Below, piece after piece: positions 6,808-12,212 of a stretch of 12,212 nucleotides of DNA. The notes beneath the pieces are model-generated. The model had not been told where the DNA came from. It worked only from the letters and a program-made list of their open reading frames with translations, and ran no database searches. Positions within the stretch are counted from its first letter, which is position 1. Each line of letters begins with the position of its first letter. The position numbers and the translations under genes are program-made. The stretch covers positions 1 to 12,212 of the forward strand of contig JAKAUH010000858.1 in assembly GCA_021818605.1 (NCBI GenBank). The letters run 5' to 3'. This DNA comes from Planctomycetota bacterium. GTDB taxonomy: Bacteria; Planctomycetota; Planctomycetia; Isosphaerales; Isosphaeraceae.

Positions 6808-7533
6808 TCAACGAAGGCCGCGGGAAACCTTGCGGCGCAGAGGGCCGAACCGATCCTCATGCCGCGCCATGGCAACCGAGCGAAGGCCCAGCGGATCGAC
6901 GGCCGCGACCGCCGTCGTCGGCGACGCGACCTCCCGATCGATGTGGTTGAGTCGTCTGAGGGTCGAGTGCTCCTGGCGGGCAAGAGCGCCCAGGATCTGT
7001 TCGATCCGGGCGGCCTGGCGCGGGTTCACGGGATGCATCGAGCGCAGGTGGTCCTCTCGCCGAACGATTTGGTGGGACCTGCGCTCGAGCCGGGCGGCGC
7101 GCTGCCTGAGGTACTTGATCGACCGCGACGGCGCCGGACGTCGCCGCGAGGCCGCGACAGCAAAGGCCGGCATCCCCGTCGGCGACCGGCTCGTCACCGA
7201 GCCCCTCGTTGCTGCGACGAACGGCAGGCCGCCTCGCGGCGTGGTCGAGCCCGATCCCGCGCTCGAACCCCCGACCGGCGCGGACGTGGTGGTATCGGCG
7301 AAGCTGCCGGCGAACGGGGACGGGGCAGGAACCAGCGCCGACGGACGCTTCTCGCCCTGGCGCTGACGGGCACGCTCGGCGATCGGGTCGCCGCCGCTGA
7401 GGAGCAGCGAGGCAAACCGGTCGCGGCGGGTGGCAGACGGGCCCGGCTGGGCGTGGGCATTGAACGCGTAGCCGGACAGGAACGCGAAAAAGAGAAGCGC
7501 CGACGTCTGCCAAAGGACGGTCTTTCTTCGCAT
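6808..7533 (-). CDS. Secreted basic protein of unknown function (241 aa), first gene of the wzy-like operon
   Basis: I do not recognise the family. The start is ATG at 7531-7533, chosen because GGGAG lies 8 bases upstream and the protein then begins with a textbook signal peptide: basic MRRK, a hydrophobic core (about 7-22), and an AHA cleavage motif at 26-28 followed by Gln29. A longer frame from 7644 exists but would bury the signal. Residues 60-125 are Ser/Thr/Ala/Gly/Pro-rich and probably disordered. Residues about 129-205 are strongly Arg-rich and likely helical, with spaced ARxE/RRxxxI patterns. No enzyme motif, Cys or metal-binding cluster is visible. It ends with TGA at 6808-6810, 20 bases before the wzy-like start, so the two are likely cotranscribed. 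An exported, positively charged partner for an acidic polysaccharide is a reasonable guess only. Confidence 0.75.
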   Translation of the reverse strand: MRRKTVLWQTSALLFFAFLSGYAFNAHAQPGPSATRRDRFASLLLSGGDPIAERARQRQGEKRPSALVPAPSPFAGSFADTTTSAPVGGSSAGSGSTTPRGGLPFVAATRGSVTSRSPTGMPAFAVAASRRRPAPSRSIKYLRQRAARLERRSHQIVRREDHLRSMHPVNPRQAARIEQILGALARQEHSTLRRLNHIDREVASPTTAVAAVDPLGLRSVAMARHEDRFGPLRRKVSRGLR

Positions 7534-7541
7534 GGATGGTG

Positions 7542-7546
7542 CTCCC
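7542..7546 (-). promoter_or_regulatory. Ribosome-binding site deciding the start of the secreted protein
   Basis: GGGAG on the minus strand, 8 bases before the ATG at 7533. It favours this ATG over the more upstream in-frame start at 7644, in agreement with the signal peptide. Confidence 0.6.
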
Positions 7547-7760
7547 GGTGGAAGGCCGGAACAGGGCCACTGGACGCGCTGCACCCGCCGCAATGGCCAG
7601 CCGACGCAGTGCAACGAGCGCAAGCGCGATCGCGACGTCGCCATCGCCGCCCGTGTTGGGAAGGTAGAACGCGGCGCGGGACCGGTCGACTTGCGCTCTC
7701 CCCCTTCAGAACAGATCGATGTGGCGTCCCGCTGATGGCCCCGGTTCAGTCGTCACCGTT

Positions 7761-7779
7761 TGGCTTTTCCCCGAAGCCA
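7761..7779. promoter_or_regulatory. Small hairpin / inverted repeat in the divergent region
   Basis: TGGCTT (7761-7766) and AAGCCA (7774-7779) form a perfect 6-base-pair stem with a 7-base loop. It lies in the divergent region, where an operator or leader structure would be plausible. It is short, and no function is shown. Confidence 0.3.
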
Positions 7780-7830
7780 GATGCATCGGTCCATTAGACG
7801 TTCTAGGGTAAAGGACAGCAGGACTGAGGC

Positions 7831-7860
7831 GAACCGAACCGAGCCGATCCGAGCCGATCC
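7831..7860. repeat. Pentanucleotide array GANCC, six units, upstream of the dehydratase
   Basis: The bases read GAACC, GAACC, GAGCC, GATCC, GAGCC, GATCC without interruption; the last 20 bases are a 10-base unit repeated exactly twice. A short GGGAC doublet follows at 7866-7875. The array lies about 60-90 bases before the preferred dehydratase start, in what would be its promoter or leader. Confidence 0.8.
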
Positions 7861-7918
7861 GGCGCGGGACGGGACGGCGAGAGAATCGACAACCCGAGTG
7901 CAAGGGCGATGCCGGATC

Positions 7919-9940
7919 ATGTCAATGACTATCAATCTGGCGGGAATCGTGGGTGGTTCCAAGGAGTCGCGCAGATCCGCGGCGTGCGGATCTGCCGGGG
8001 TTTCCTCAGTGCGGGCCAGGCGAGCGCAGCGGATCCCGCGGGCCGACGCCGCGGCGATGATCGCCGTGCATGCGGCGGCGTTCGCCGCGGTGTATCTCTG
8101 GGCGTTTGCGATCCGGTTCGACGGGGCGATTCCCGAGGGGGTCTGGGCGTCGATCCAGCGGACGATCGTCCCGCTGGTGGTGCTCAAGACGGTGGCCTTC
8201 GTGGCGATGGGATGCCACCGTGGTCGGTGGGCCTCGGCGACCTTTATCGAGCTGACCGGACTGGCCGAGGCGGCGCTGATGGGCTCGATACTCGCGGCGC
8301 CGTGGCTGCTGATCGGCGTCGAGCCGAGGATTCCCCGCTCGGTGATCCTGATCGACTGGGTCGGCTCGACGCTGGGCCTTTGCGGTGCGCGACTGGCCGG
8401 GCGCCTGCTGAGGGAACGCTACCAGCCGTTGCTGGCCGCGCGTCGGCTGCGCCGCGTGGCGATCGTCGGCGCGGGGCCCGCGGCCGAGGCGATGATCCGC
8501 GCGATCGGAGCGCAGCCCGAGCTGGGGCTGAGAATCGTGGGCTTGCTCGATGACGACCCGGCGCTCCGGGCACGCGTCCGGGCGGGGGTCCCGGTGCTGG
8601 GCTCAACCGGCGAGCTGGAGCTGCTCGCGGCTCAGCATCGGTTCGAGGTGGTGCTGATCCCCAATCCGGCAACGCCGGGCGGGCAAGTTCGTGGACTGGT
8701 CGACGCGTGCAATCGCGCGGGAATCCGGGCGCAGGTCGTGCCGGGCTTCGGCGCCCTGATCAGCGGCGCTCTAGTTGTCAGGCCGCGCGACATCGATATC
8801 GACGATTTGCTCGGCCGTGCCCCGGTGCGGCTGGAAGATCAGGGGATTCTCGATCTGATCGAGAACCGGGTGTTGATCGTCACCGGCGCGGCAGGAAGCA
8901 TCGGGTCGGAGATCTGTCGGCAGGTGCTCGAATACCACCCGGCCCGGCTGGTGCTGCTCGACCACTCGGAAAACGGGCTGTTCTTCCTCGAGCGCGAGCT
9001 GGCTCCCCGGCGCGGGCAGACCGAGGTGATCCCGTGCCTGGCGGGTATCAACGACGCGGCGCGGCTGCGGTCGGTGTTTGGCGAGTACCGGCCGGCCGTC
9101 GTGTTCCATGCCGCGGCGCACAAGCACGTTCCGCTGGTCGAGGCGAACCCCGGCGAGGCGGTGAAGAATAACGTGCTGGGGACGCGTACGGTGGTTGATG
9201 AGGCGGTTCGCTGCCGTGCCAGGGCGTTCGTGCTGATCTCGACCGACAAGGCCGTGAATCCGACCAGCGTGATGGGCGCGTGCAAGAGACTGGCGGAGGG
9301 CTACGTCAGGTCGCTGGCGGGGAAGTCGTCGACGCGTGTGATGGCCGTGCGGTTCGGCAACGTGCTGGGATCGAACGGCAGCGTGGTGCCCATCTTCCAG
9401 CAGCAGATCGGCCGGGGCGGGCCGGTGACGGTCACGCACCCCGAGATGACACGCTATTTCATGACCATCCCCGAGGCCGCCGGGCTGGTGCTCCAGGCCG
9501 CCGCGCTGGGGCGGGGCGGCGAGGTCTTCGTCCTCGACATGGGCGAGCCGGTGCGGGTGCTCGACCTGGCGCGCGACATGATCCGCCTGTCTGGACAGAC
9601 GGTCGACATCGAATTCACCGGCCTGCGGCCCGGTGAAAAGCTCGCCGAGGAACTTTCCGACTCCAGCGACGACCTGCTCCCCACGTCGCATCCCAAGATC
9701 CGTGCGCTGCGGCGCCGGCCGTCATCGACGCGACGGATCCTGGCGGGCCTCGAACAACTGGAGGCCGTGGCCGACCAATCGGCTGACGAGGTGATCGACG
9801 CGCTCTGCTCGCTTTTGCCCAGCTATCGACCCAATCGGCCACGGCGTGCGGACAGTGACTCGGGGGAAGTCGTTGTGGTAGAGCGGTCAAGCGACGAGGA
9901 CGCGGTTCCGACCGAGGCGGTCATGGCGTGCGGGTCGTGA
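7919..9940 (+). CDS. Membrane-anchored nucleotide-sugar 4,6-dehydratase, CapD/WbpM/PglF type (673 aa)
   Basis: Predicted to convert a UDP-N-acetylhexosamine (typically UDP-GlcNAc) to the 4-keto-6-deoxy sugar, the first step to amino-dideoxy sugars of surface glycans. Four hydrophobic helices lie at about 43-66, 83-99, 113-133 and 141-157. A first Rossmann domain follows (VAIVGAGPAAE, 180-190). The catalytic short-chain dehydrogenase domain has TGAAGSIGSE (322-331), FHAAAHKHVPLVE (396-408), STDKAVNPTS (441-450) and VMGACKR (451-457). The usual Tyr of the Ser-Tyr-x3-Lys triad is Met452, with Lys456 kept; this Ser-Met-Lys form is known for the WbpM/PglF large dehydratases. RPGEKLAEEL (570-579) is also typical. 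The C-terminus (about 640-673) is acidic and variable. ATG at 7919 is chosen because it directly precedes family-like sequence; ATG at 7925 is an alternative, and a TTG at 7760 would add repeat-encoded residues. Neither ATG has a strong ribosome-binding site. Confidence 0.93.
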   Translation: MSMTINLAGIVGGSKESRRSAACGSAGVSSVRARRAQRIPRADAAAMIAVHAAAFAAVYLWAFAIRFDGAIPEGVWASIQRTIVPLVVLKTVAFVAMGCHRGRWASATFIELTGLAEAALMGSILAAPWLLIGVEPRIPRSVILIDWVGSTLGLCGARLAGRLLRERYQPLLAARRLRRVAIVGAGPAAEAMIRAIGAQPELGLRIVGLLDDDPALRARVRAGVPVLGSTGELELLAAQHRFEVVLIPNPATPGGQVRGLVDACNRAGIRAQVVPGFGALISGALVVRPRDIDIDDLLGRAPVRLEDQGILDLIENRVLIVTGAAGSIGSEICRQVLEYHPARLVLLDHSENGLFFLERELAPRRGQTEVIPCLAGINDAARLRSVFGEYRPAVVFHAAAHKHVPLVEANPGEAVKNNVLGTRTVVDEAVRCRARAFVLISTDKAVNPTSVMGACKRLAEGYVRSLAGKSSTRVMAVRFGNVLGSNGSVVPIFQQQIGRGGPVTVTHPEMTRYFMTIPEAAGLVLQAAALGRGGEVFVLDMGEPVRVLDLARDMIRLSGQTVDIEFTGLRPGEKLAEELSDSSDDLLPTSHPKIRALRRRPSSTRRILAGLEQLEAVADQSADEVIDALCSLLPSYRPNRPRRADSDSGEVVVVERSSDEDAVPTEAVMACGS

Positions 9941-9942
9941 CG

Positions 9943-9982
9943 ACCGGGCGGCCAAGGATTCGGCGGATTCGAGTCGCCCGGT
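9943..9982 (+). terminator. Hairpin directly after the dehydratase stop; terminator or processing site
   Basis: ACCGGGCG (9943-9950) pairs perfectly with CGCCCGGT (9975-9982), beginning two bases after the TGA at 9938-9940. The 24-base loop contains GGATTCG twice and a small inner GCC/GGC pairing. No T-run follows, and the aminotransferase starts 98 bases downstream. It may therefore attenuate or stabilise the transcript rather than end it. The rest of this 139-base gap shows nothing else. Confidence 0.4.
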
Positions 9983-10079
9983 GCTCTTCGGCGCCTTATG
10001 GTTCTGTCGAGTGCGGGGGACGGGACCTCGTGACGCGGATCAGATGCAACAGTCATGACGCTGAGTTAAGGCTCTTTCC

Positions 10080-11282
10080 ATGACGGACTTCCTGGTGCCT
10101 CTCTCACGGCCGTCGATCGGCCAGGACGACATCGCCGCGGTGCTCGCCGTACTCAACACGCCGGTGCTGAGCATGGGTCCGACGGTGCATCGGTTCGAAC
10201 GAGCCGTGGCCGAGTATGTGGGAACGGCCGAGGCGATTGCCGTCAACAGCGGGACGAGTGGGCTGCACGTCTGCCTGGCCGCCGAGGGGATCGGGCCGGA
10301 CGACGAGGTGATCACGACGCCGTTCAGCTTCGTCGCATCCGCCAATTGTGCCCTGTACCAGGGTGCCCGACCCGTGTTCGCCGATATCGACCCGCTCACG
10401 CTGAACCTCGATCCCGGTCGGGTCGAGGCCGCGGTCACTCGGCGGACGCGGGCGATCGTTTCGGTCGACGTCTTCGGCCAACCGGGTCCGACCGAGGCGC
10501 TTCGCTCGATCGCCGCGCGGCACGGCTTGGTCCTCGTCGAGGACGCGTGCGAGGCGATCGGCGCCGAGCGGAACGGCCGGCGCGTCGGGACCGGCGTGCG
10601 GTCGGCGGTCTTCGCGTTCTACCCCAACAAGGCGATCACCACCGGCGAGGGAGGCGTGATCGTCACCGACGACCGCGAGCTCGCCGCGGTGATGCGCAGC
10701 CTGGCCAACCAGGGCCGCGACGATGCCGCGACCTGGATGAATCACGTCCGGCTGGGGTTCAACTACCGGCTCGACGAGATGAGTGCCGCACTGGGGGTCA
10801 GCCAGATGGCGAGGCTCAACCGGATCCTCGATCAGCGGGCGCGAGTGGCCGGTTGGTACGATCGCCGGCTCCGCCAGGTCGAGGGAATCCGGCTGCCCTA
10901 CATCGCCCCCGAGACGACGCGCATGAGCTGGTTCGTCTACGTCATCCAGCTCAACGCGCGGGTCGACCGGGCCGCCCTGATGACCCAGCTCGAGGCGGAC
11001 GGCATCCCGGCGCGGCCCTATTTCGTGCCGATCCACCTCCAGCCACTGTACCGCGAGCGGTTCGGCCACGGGCCCGGCGAATTCCCGATCACCGAGCGGA
11101 TCGCGCGGTCGACGCTGGCGCTGCCGTTCTTCACCGAGATGACCGAGGACCAGGTGGATCTCGTCTGCGACCGGCTGATCGATCGACTGAACGCGTCGTG
11201 GATGCGGTCGAGGTCGGTGTCGAGGTCGAGGTCGCAGGCGGCGAGCTCCGTTGCGCTCACAGCCGTTGGGGAGGCGTCATGA
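10080..11282 (+). CDS. DegT/DnrJ/EryC1/StrS family sugar aminotransferase (400 aa)
   Basis: Pyridoxal-phosphate enzyme expected to transaminate the 4-keto sugar made by the upstream dehydratase, giving a 4-amino-4,6-dideoxy nucleotide sugar (as PglE follows PglF). Visible marks are NSGTSGLH (56-63), TPFSFVASANC (80-90), ADIDPLTLNLDP (101-112), VEDACEAIGA (153-162, Asp155 for the PLP ring), and FYPNKAITTGEGG (180-192) with the PLP Schiff-base Lys184. GFNYRLDEMSAALG (226-239), RPYFVPIHLQPLY (312-324) and the C-terminal LPFFTEMTEDQVD follow. The family fold is complete by about residue 372. Residues 375-400 are a Ser/Arg-rich extension encoded partly by a hexanucleotide repeat. ATG at 10080 has AAGG 8 bases upstream. 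The stop overlaps the next gene's start (ATGA), indicating translational coupling. Which keto sugar and which carbon are used cannot be told from sequence. Confidence 0.93.
   Translation: MTDFLVPLSRPSIGQDDIAAVLAVLNTPVLSMGPTVHRFERAVAEYVGTAEAIAVNSGTSGLHVCLAAEGIGPDDEVITTPFSFVASANCALYQGARPVFADIDPLTLNLDPGRVEAAVTRRTRAIVSVDVFGQPGPTEALRSIAARHGLVLVEDACEAIGAERNGRRVGTGVRSAVFAFYPNKAITTGEGGVIVTDDRELAAVMRSLANQGRDDAATWMNHVRLGFNYRLDEMSAALGVSQMARLNRILDQRARVAGWYDRRLRQVEGIRLPYIAPETTRMSWFVYVIQLNARVDRAALMTQLEADGIPARPYFVPIHLQPLYRERFGHGPGEFPITERIARSTLALPFFTEMTEDQVDLVCDRLIDRLNASWMRSRSVSRSRSQAASSVALTAVGEAS
11206..11235. repeat. Hexanucleotide repeat at the 3' end of the aminotransferase gene
   Basis: Five in-register hexamers (GGTCGA, GGTCGG, TGTCGA, GGTCGA, GGTCGC) encode the RSRSVSRSRS stretch of the aminotransferase tail. 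The unit is a multiple of 3, so copy changes keep the frame and the ATGA overlap with the methyltransferase. Confidence 0.8.
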
Positions 11283-12212
11283 TCGGGACTCTCGGCGATC
11301 TCGGCCAGCGGACGCTCGCCGAGCTGAACGACCTGCATTACGAGTGCGAGGTCCGCTATCGGGCCCGGATCCTGGCCACGGAGCCCGGCGAGTCGGAGCG
11401 CCCCGCGCTCTTCGCCGAGGCCTATGAATCGCTCGCCCTGATCCTGGGCGAACGACGCCGACGTTCGGGTGTCACGATGGGCACCCTGGGATTGCCCGGC
11501 GACGCTGCCGTGCGGATCTCCGAGCGACTTGGCCCGACGTCGGGCCGGGTGCTCGACGTCGGCTGCGGAACAGGCGTACTGGTCCAGCAGCTCATCGCGA
11601 TGGGCCACGACGCGACAGGCATCGACGTCTCGGCCCGGCTGGTGACGGTCGGGCGCGAGCGGATCGAGGACGAGCTGGGAACAGGGCGAGGCGAGGCGCT
11701 GGTTTGCGGCGATTTCCTCCGCGTCGATCTCGACGATCGCGGACCGTTCGACCTGGTGTACACGAACGACGTGCTCGAGCACATCCATCCCGACGAGGCG
11801 CCGGCGTTCTTGCGGCGCTCGTTCGAGCTGCTTCAGCCCGGCGGGTGGCTGTGGCTGGTGACGCCCAATCGATGGACGGGGCCCGGCGATGCGACGATCC
11901 ACCGTCACGCGATCGGCACACCCAGCCGCGGGCTGCACCTGAAGGAATACACGCTGGGCGAGCTGCACGGGTTGCTCCGCCAGACCGGGTTCGCACCGAT
12001 CGAGGCGCGGCTGTGGAATGCCGGGCAACGACGGCGGGCGACCGGGTTTCGGCCGGCGTTCGAGCGGATCAAGCGGGTGCTCGAGCCAGTGCTGGCCGCG
12101 CTGCCGCCGAGGGTTCGTCGTCGAGTGATGTGGGCGATGGATTATGCGAGCGTCGTGGCGCGCCGGCCAGTGTCGGAAACGTCAACGGGCCAATGCGACG
12201 GAGGGCCCCGAT
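11279..12212 (+). CDS. Class I SAM-dependent methyltransferase (partial; runs off the right edge)
   Basis: The frame from ATG 11279 is open to the last base of the window (311 codons, no stop), so the 3' end is missing. The start is supported by GGGGAGG at 11268-11274 and by the 4-base ATGA overlap with the aminotransferase stop. Residues 1-85 form an N-terminal segment that is mostly helical and charged. The SAM-binding Rossmann core follows: motif I VLDVGCGTGVL (91-101), the acidic ribose-binding residue in GIDVS (Asp116), CGDF (143-146, Asp145), NDVLEHIHPDE (163-173) and LLQPGGWLWLVTPNRW (184-199). This is the Methyltransf_11/UbiG-like arrangement. The C-terminal part (about 245-311) is Arg-rich with no recognised motif. 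Position after a 4,6-dehydratase and an aminotransferase suggests O- or N-methylation of the amino sugar or of the glycan, but the substrate is inferred only. Confidence 0.88.
   Translation, partial: MIGTLGDLGQRTLAELNDLHYECEVRYRARILATEPGESERPALFAEAYESLALILGERRRRSGVTMGTLGLPGDAAVRISERLGPTSGRVLDVGCGTGVLVQQLIAMGHDATGIDVSARLVTVGRERIEDELGTGRGEALVCGDFLRVDLDDRGPFDLVYTNDVLEHIHPDEAPAFLRRSFELLQPGGWLWLVTPNRWTGPGDATIHRHAIGTPSRGLHLKEYTLGELHGLLRQTGFAPIEARLWNAGQRRRATGFRPAFERIKRVLEPVLAALPPRVRRRVMWAMDYASVVARRPVSETSTGQCDGGPR

Larger units (their letters stand above)
7534..7918. other. Divergent intergenic region between the two EPS gene groups
   Basis: The 385 bases separate the minus-strand secreted-protein/wzy/kinase group from the plus-strand dehydratase/aminotransferase/methyltransferase group, so promoters for both directions should lie here. 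Visible elements are a hairpin at 7761-7779, a small inverted repeat TAGA-CGT-TCTA at 7795-7805, and a pentanucleotide array at 7831-7860. I could not identify reliable -35/-10 or sigma-54 boxes. A reading frame from a TTG at 7760 runs through this region into the dehydratase gene, but its residues are low-complexity and encoded by the repeats, so I treat it as untranslated. Confidence 0.55.

Noticed and set aside
5366..7366. A 666-residue open frame on the plus strand, opposite the wzy-like and secreted-protein genes.
   Set aside because: Its composition is Arg/Asp/Gly/Gln-rich with no domain motif, and it lies antisense to two better-supported genes. Long antisense frames are common in GC-rich DNA.
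6857..7570. A 237-residue minus-strand frame overlapping the secreted-protein gene in another frame.
   Set aside because: It has no signal peptide and a Pro/Arg-rich shadow composition.
7759..7780. A possible sigma-54 promoter starting at TTTGGC.
   Set aside because: The required GC at the -12 position with correct spacing is absent.
6793..7797. A 334-residue plus-strand frame opposite the secreted-protein gene.
   Set aside because: It is Arg-rich, with no motif and no ribosome-binding site, whereas the minus strand here has a signal peptide and a good start.
7760..7918. An upstream extension of the dehydratase from TTG 7760.
   Set aside because: The added residues are encoded by pentamer repeats, have no family similarity that I can see, and start with a rare codon lacking a ribosome-binding site.
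8771..9691. A 306-residue minus-strand frame opposite the dehydratase.
   Set aside because: It is a shadow of the highly conserved catalytic domain on the plus strand.
10104..11069. A 321-residue minus-strand frame opposite the aminotransferase.
   Set aside because: It is a shadow frame; the plus strand has the full DegT family motif set, including the PLP lysine.
11018..12028. A 336-residue minus-strand frame opposite the methyltransferase.
   Set aside because: The plus strand has complete SAM-binding motifs, an ATGA overlap and a strong ribosome-binding site; the minus frame has no recognisable motif.

Overview
The window is GC-rich and densely coding. It looks like a chromosomal exopolysaccharide (EPS)/capsule locus. 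The high GC content, weak use of Shine-Dalgarno sequences, the enterochelin-esterase-like secreted hydrolase, and the long multidomain Wzy- and Wzc-type proteins would suit a planctomycete, perhaps Isosphaeraceae. This assignment is an inference from style; the window has no taxonomic marker such as rRNA.

Layout. At the left edge is the 3' part of an alpha/beta-hydrolase esterase gene (1-855, plus strand). It converges on a minus-strand gene, with a hairpin in the 133-base gap. The minus-strand group, in transcription order, is: a small basic protein with a signal peptide and unknown function (7533 to 6808); 20 bases later an O-antigen ligase/polymerase-like membrane protein with a TPR-like tail (6787 to 4130); and, after a 468-base repeat-bearing gap, a Wzc-type chain-length regulator/tyrosine autokinase (3661 to 989). 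A 385-base divergent region (7534-7918) separates this from a plus-strand group: a membrane-anchored nucleotide-sugar 4,6-dehydratase of the CapD/WbpM/PglF type (7919-9940), a DegT/DnrJ/EryC1/StrS sugar aminotransferase (10080-11282), and a class I SAM-dependent methyltransferase (11279 to the right edge, no stop codon reached) that overlaps the aminotransferase stop codon as ATGA.

How the genes fit together. The dehydratase and aminotransferase are the usual pair for making a UDP-4-amino-4,6-dideoxyhexose from UDP-N-acetylhexosamine, and the methyltransferase may decorate that sugar or the glycan. The Wzy/WaaL-like protein would polymerise or transfer lipid-linked repeat units, and the Wzc-like kinase would control chain length and export. 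Glycosyltransferases, flippase, priming transferase and outer-membrane exporter are not in the window and are presumably nearby.

The most unusual material is the unknown secreted protein heading the wzy operon, a Glu where the WaaL/Wzy family usually has its key His, a kinase with only two C-terminal tyrosines, and several short tandem-repeat arrays (5-, 6-, 7- and 19-base units) sitting at gene boundaries or gene ends. No clear case for a wholly new system was found; these are the leads.
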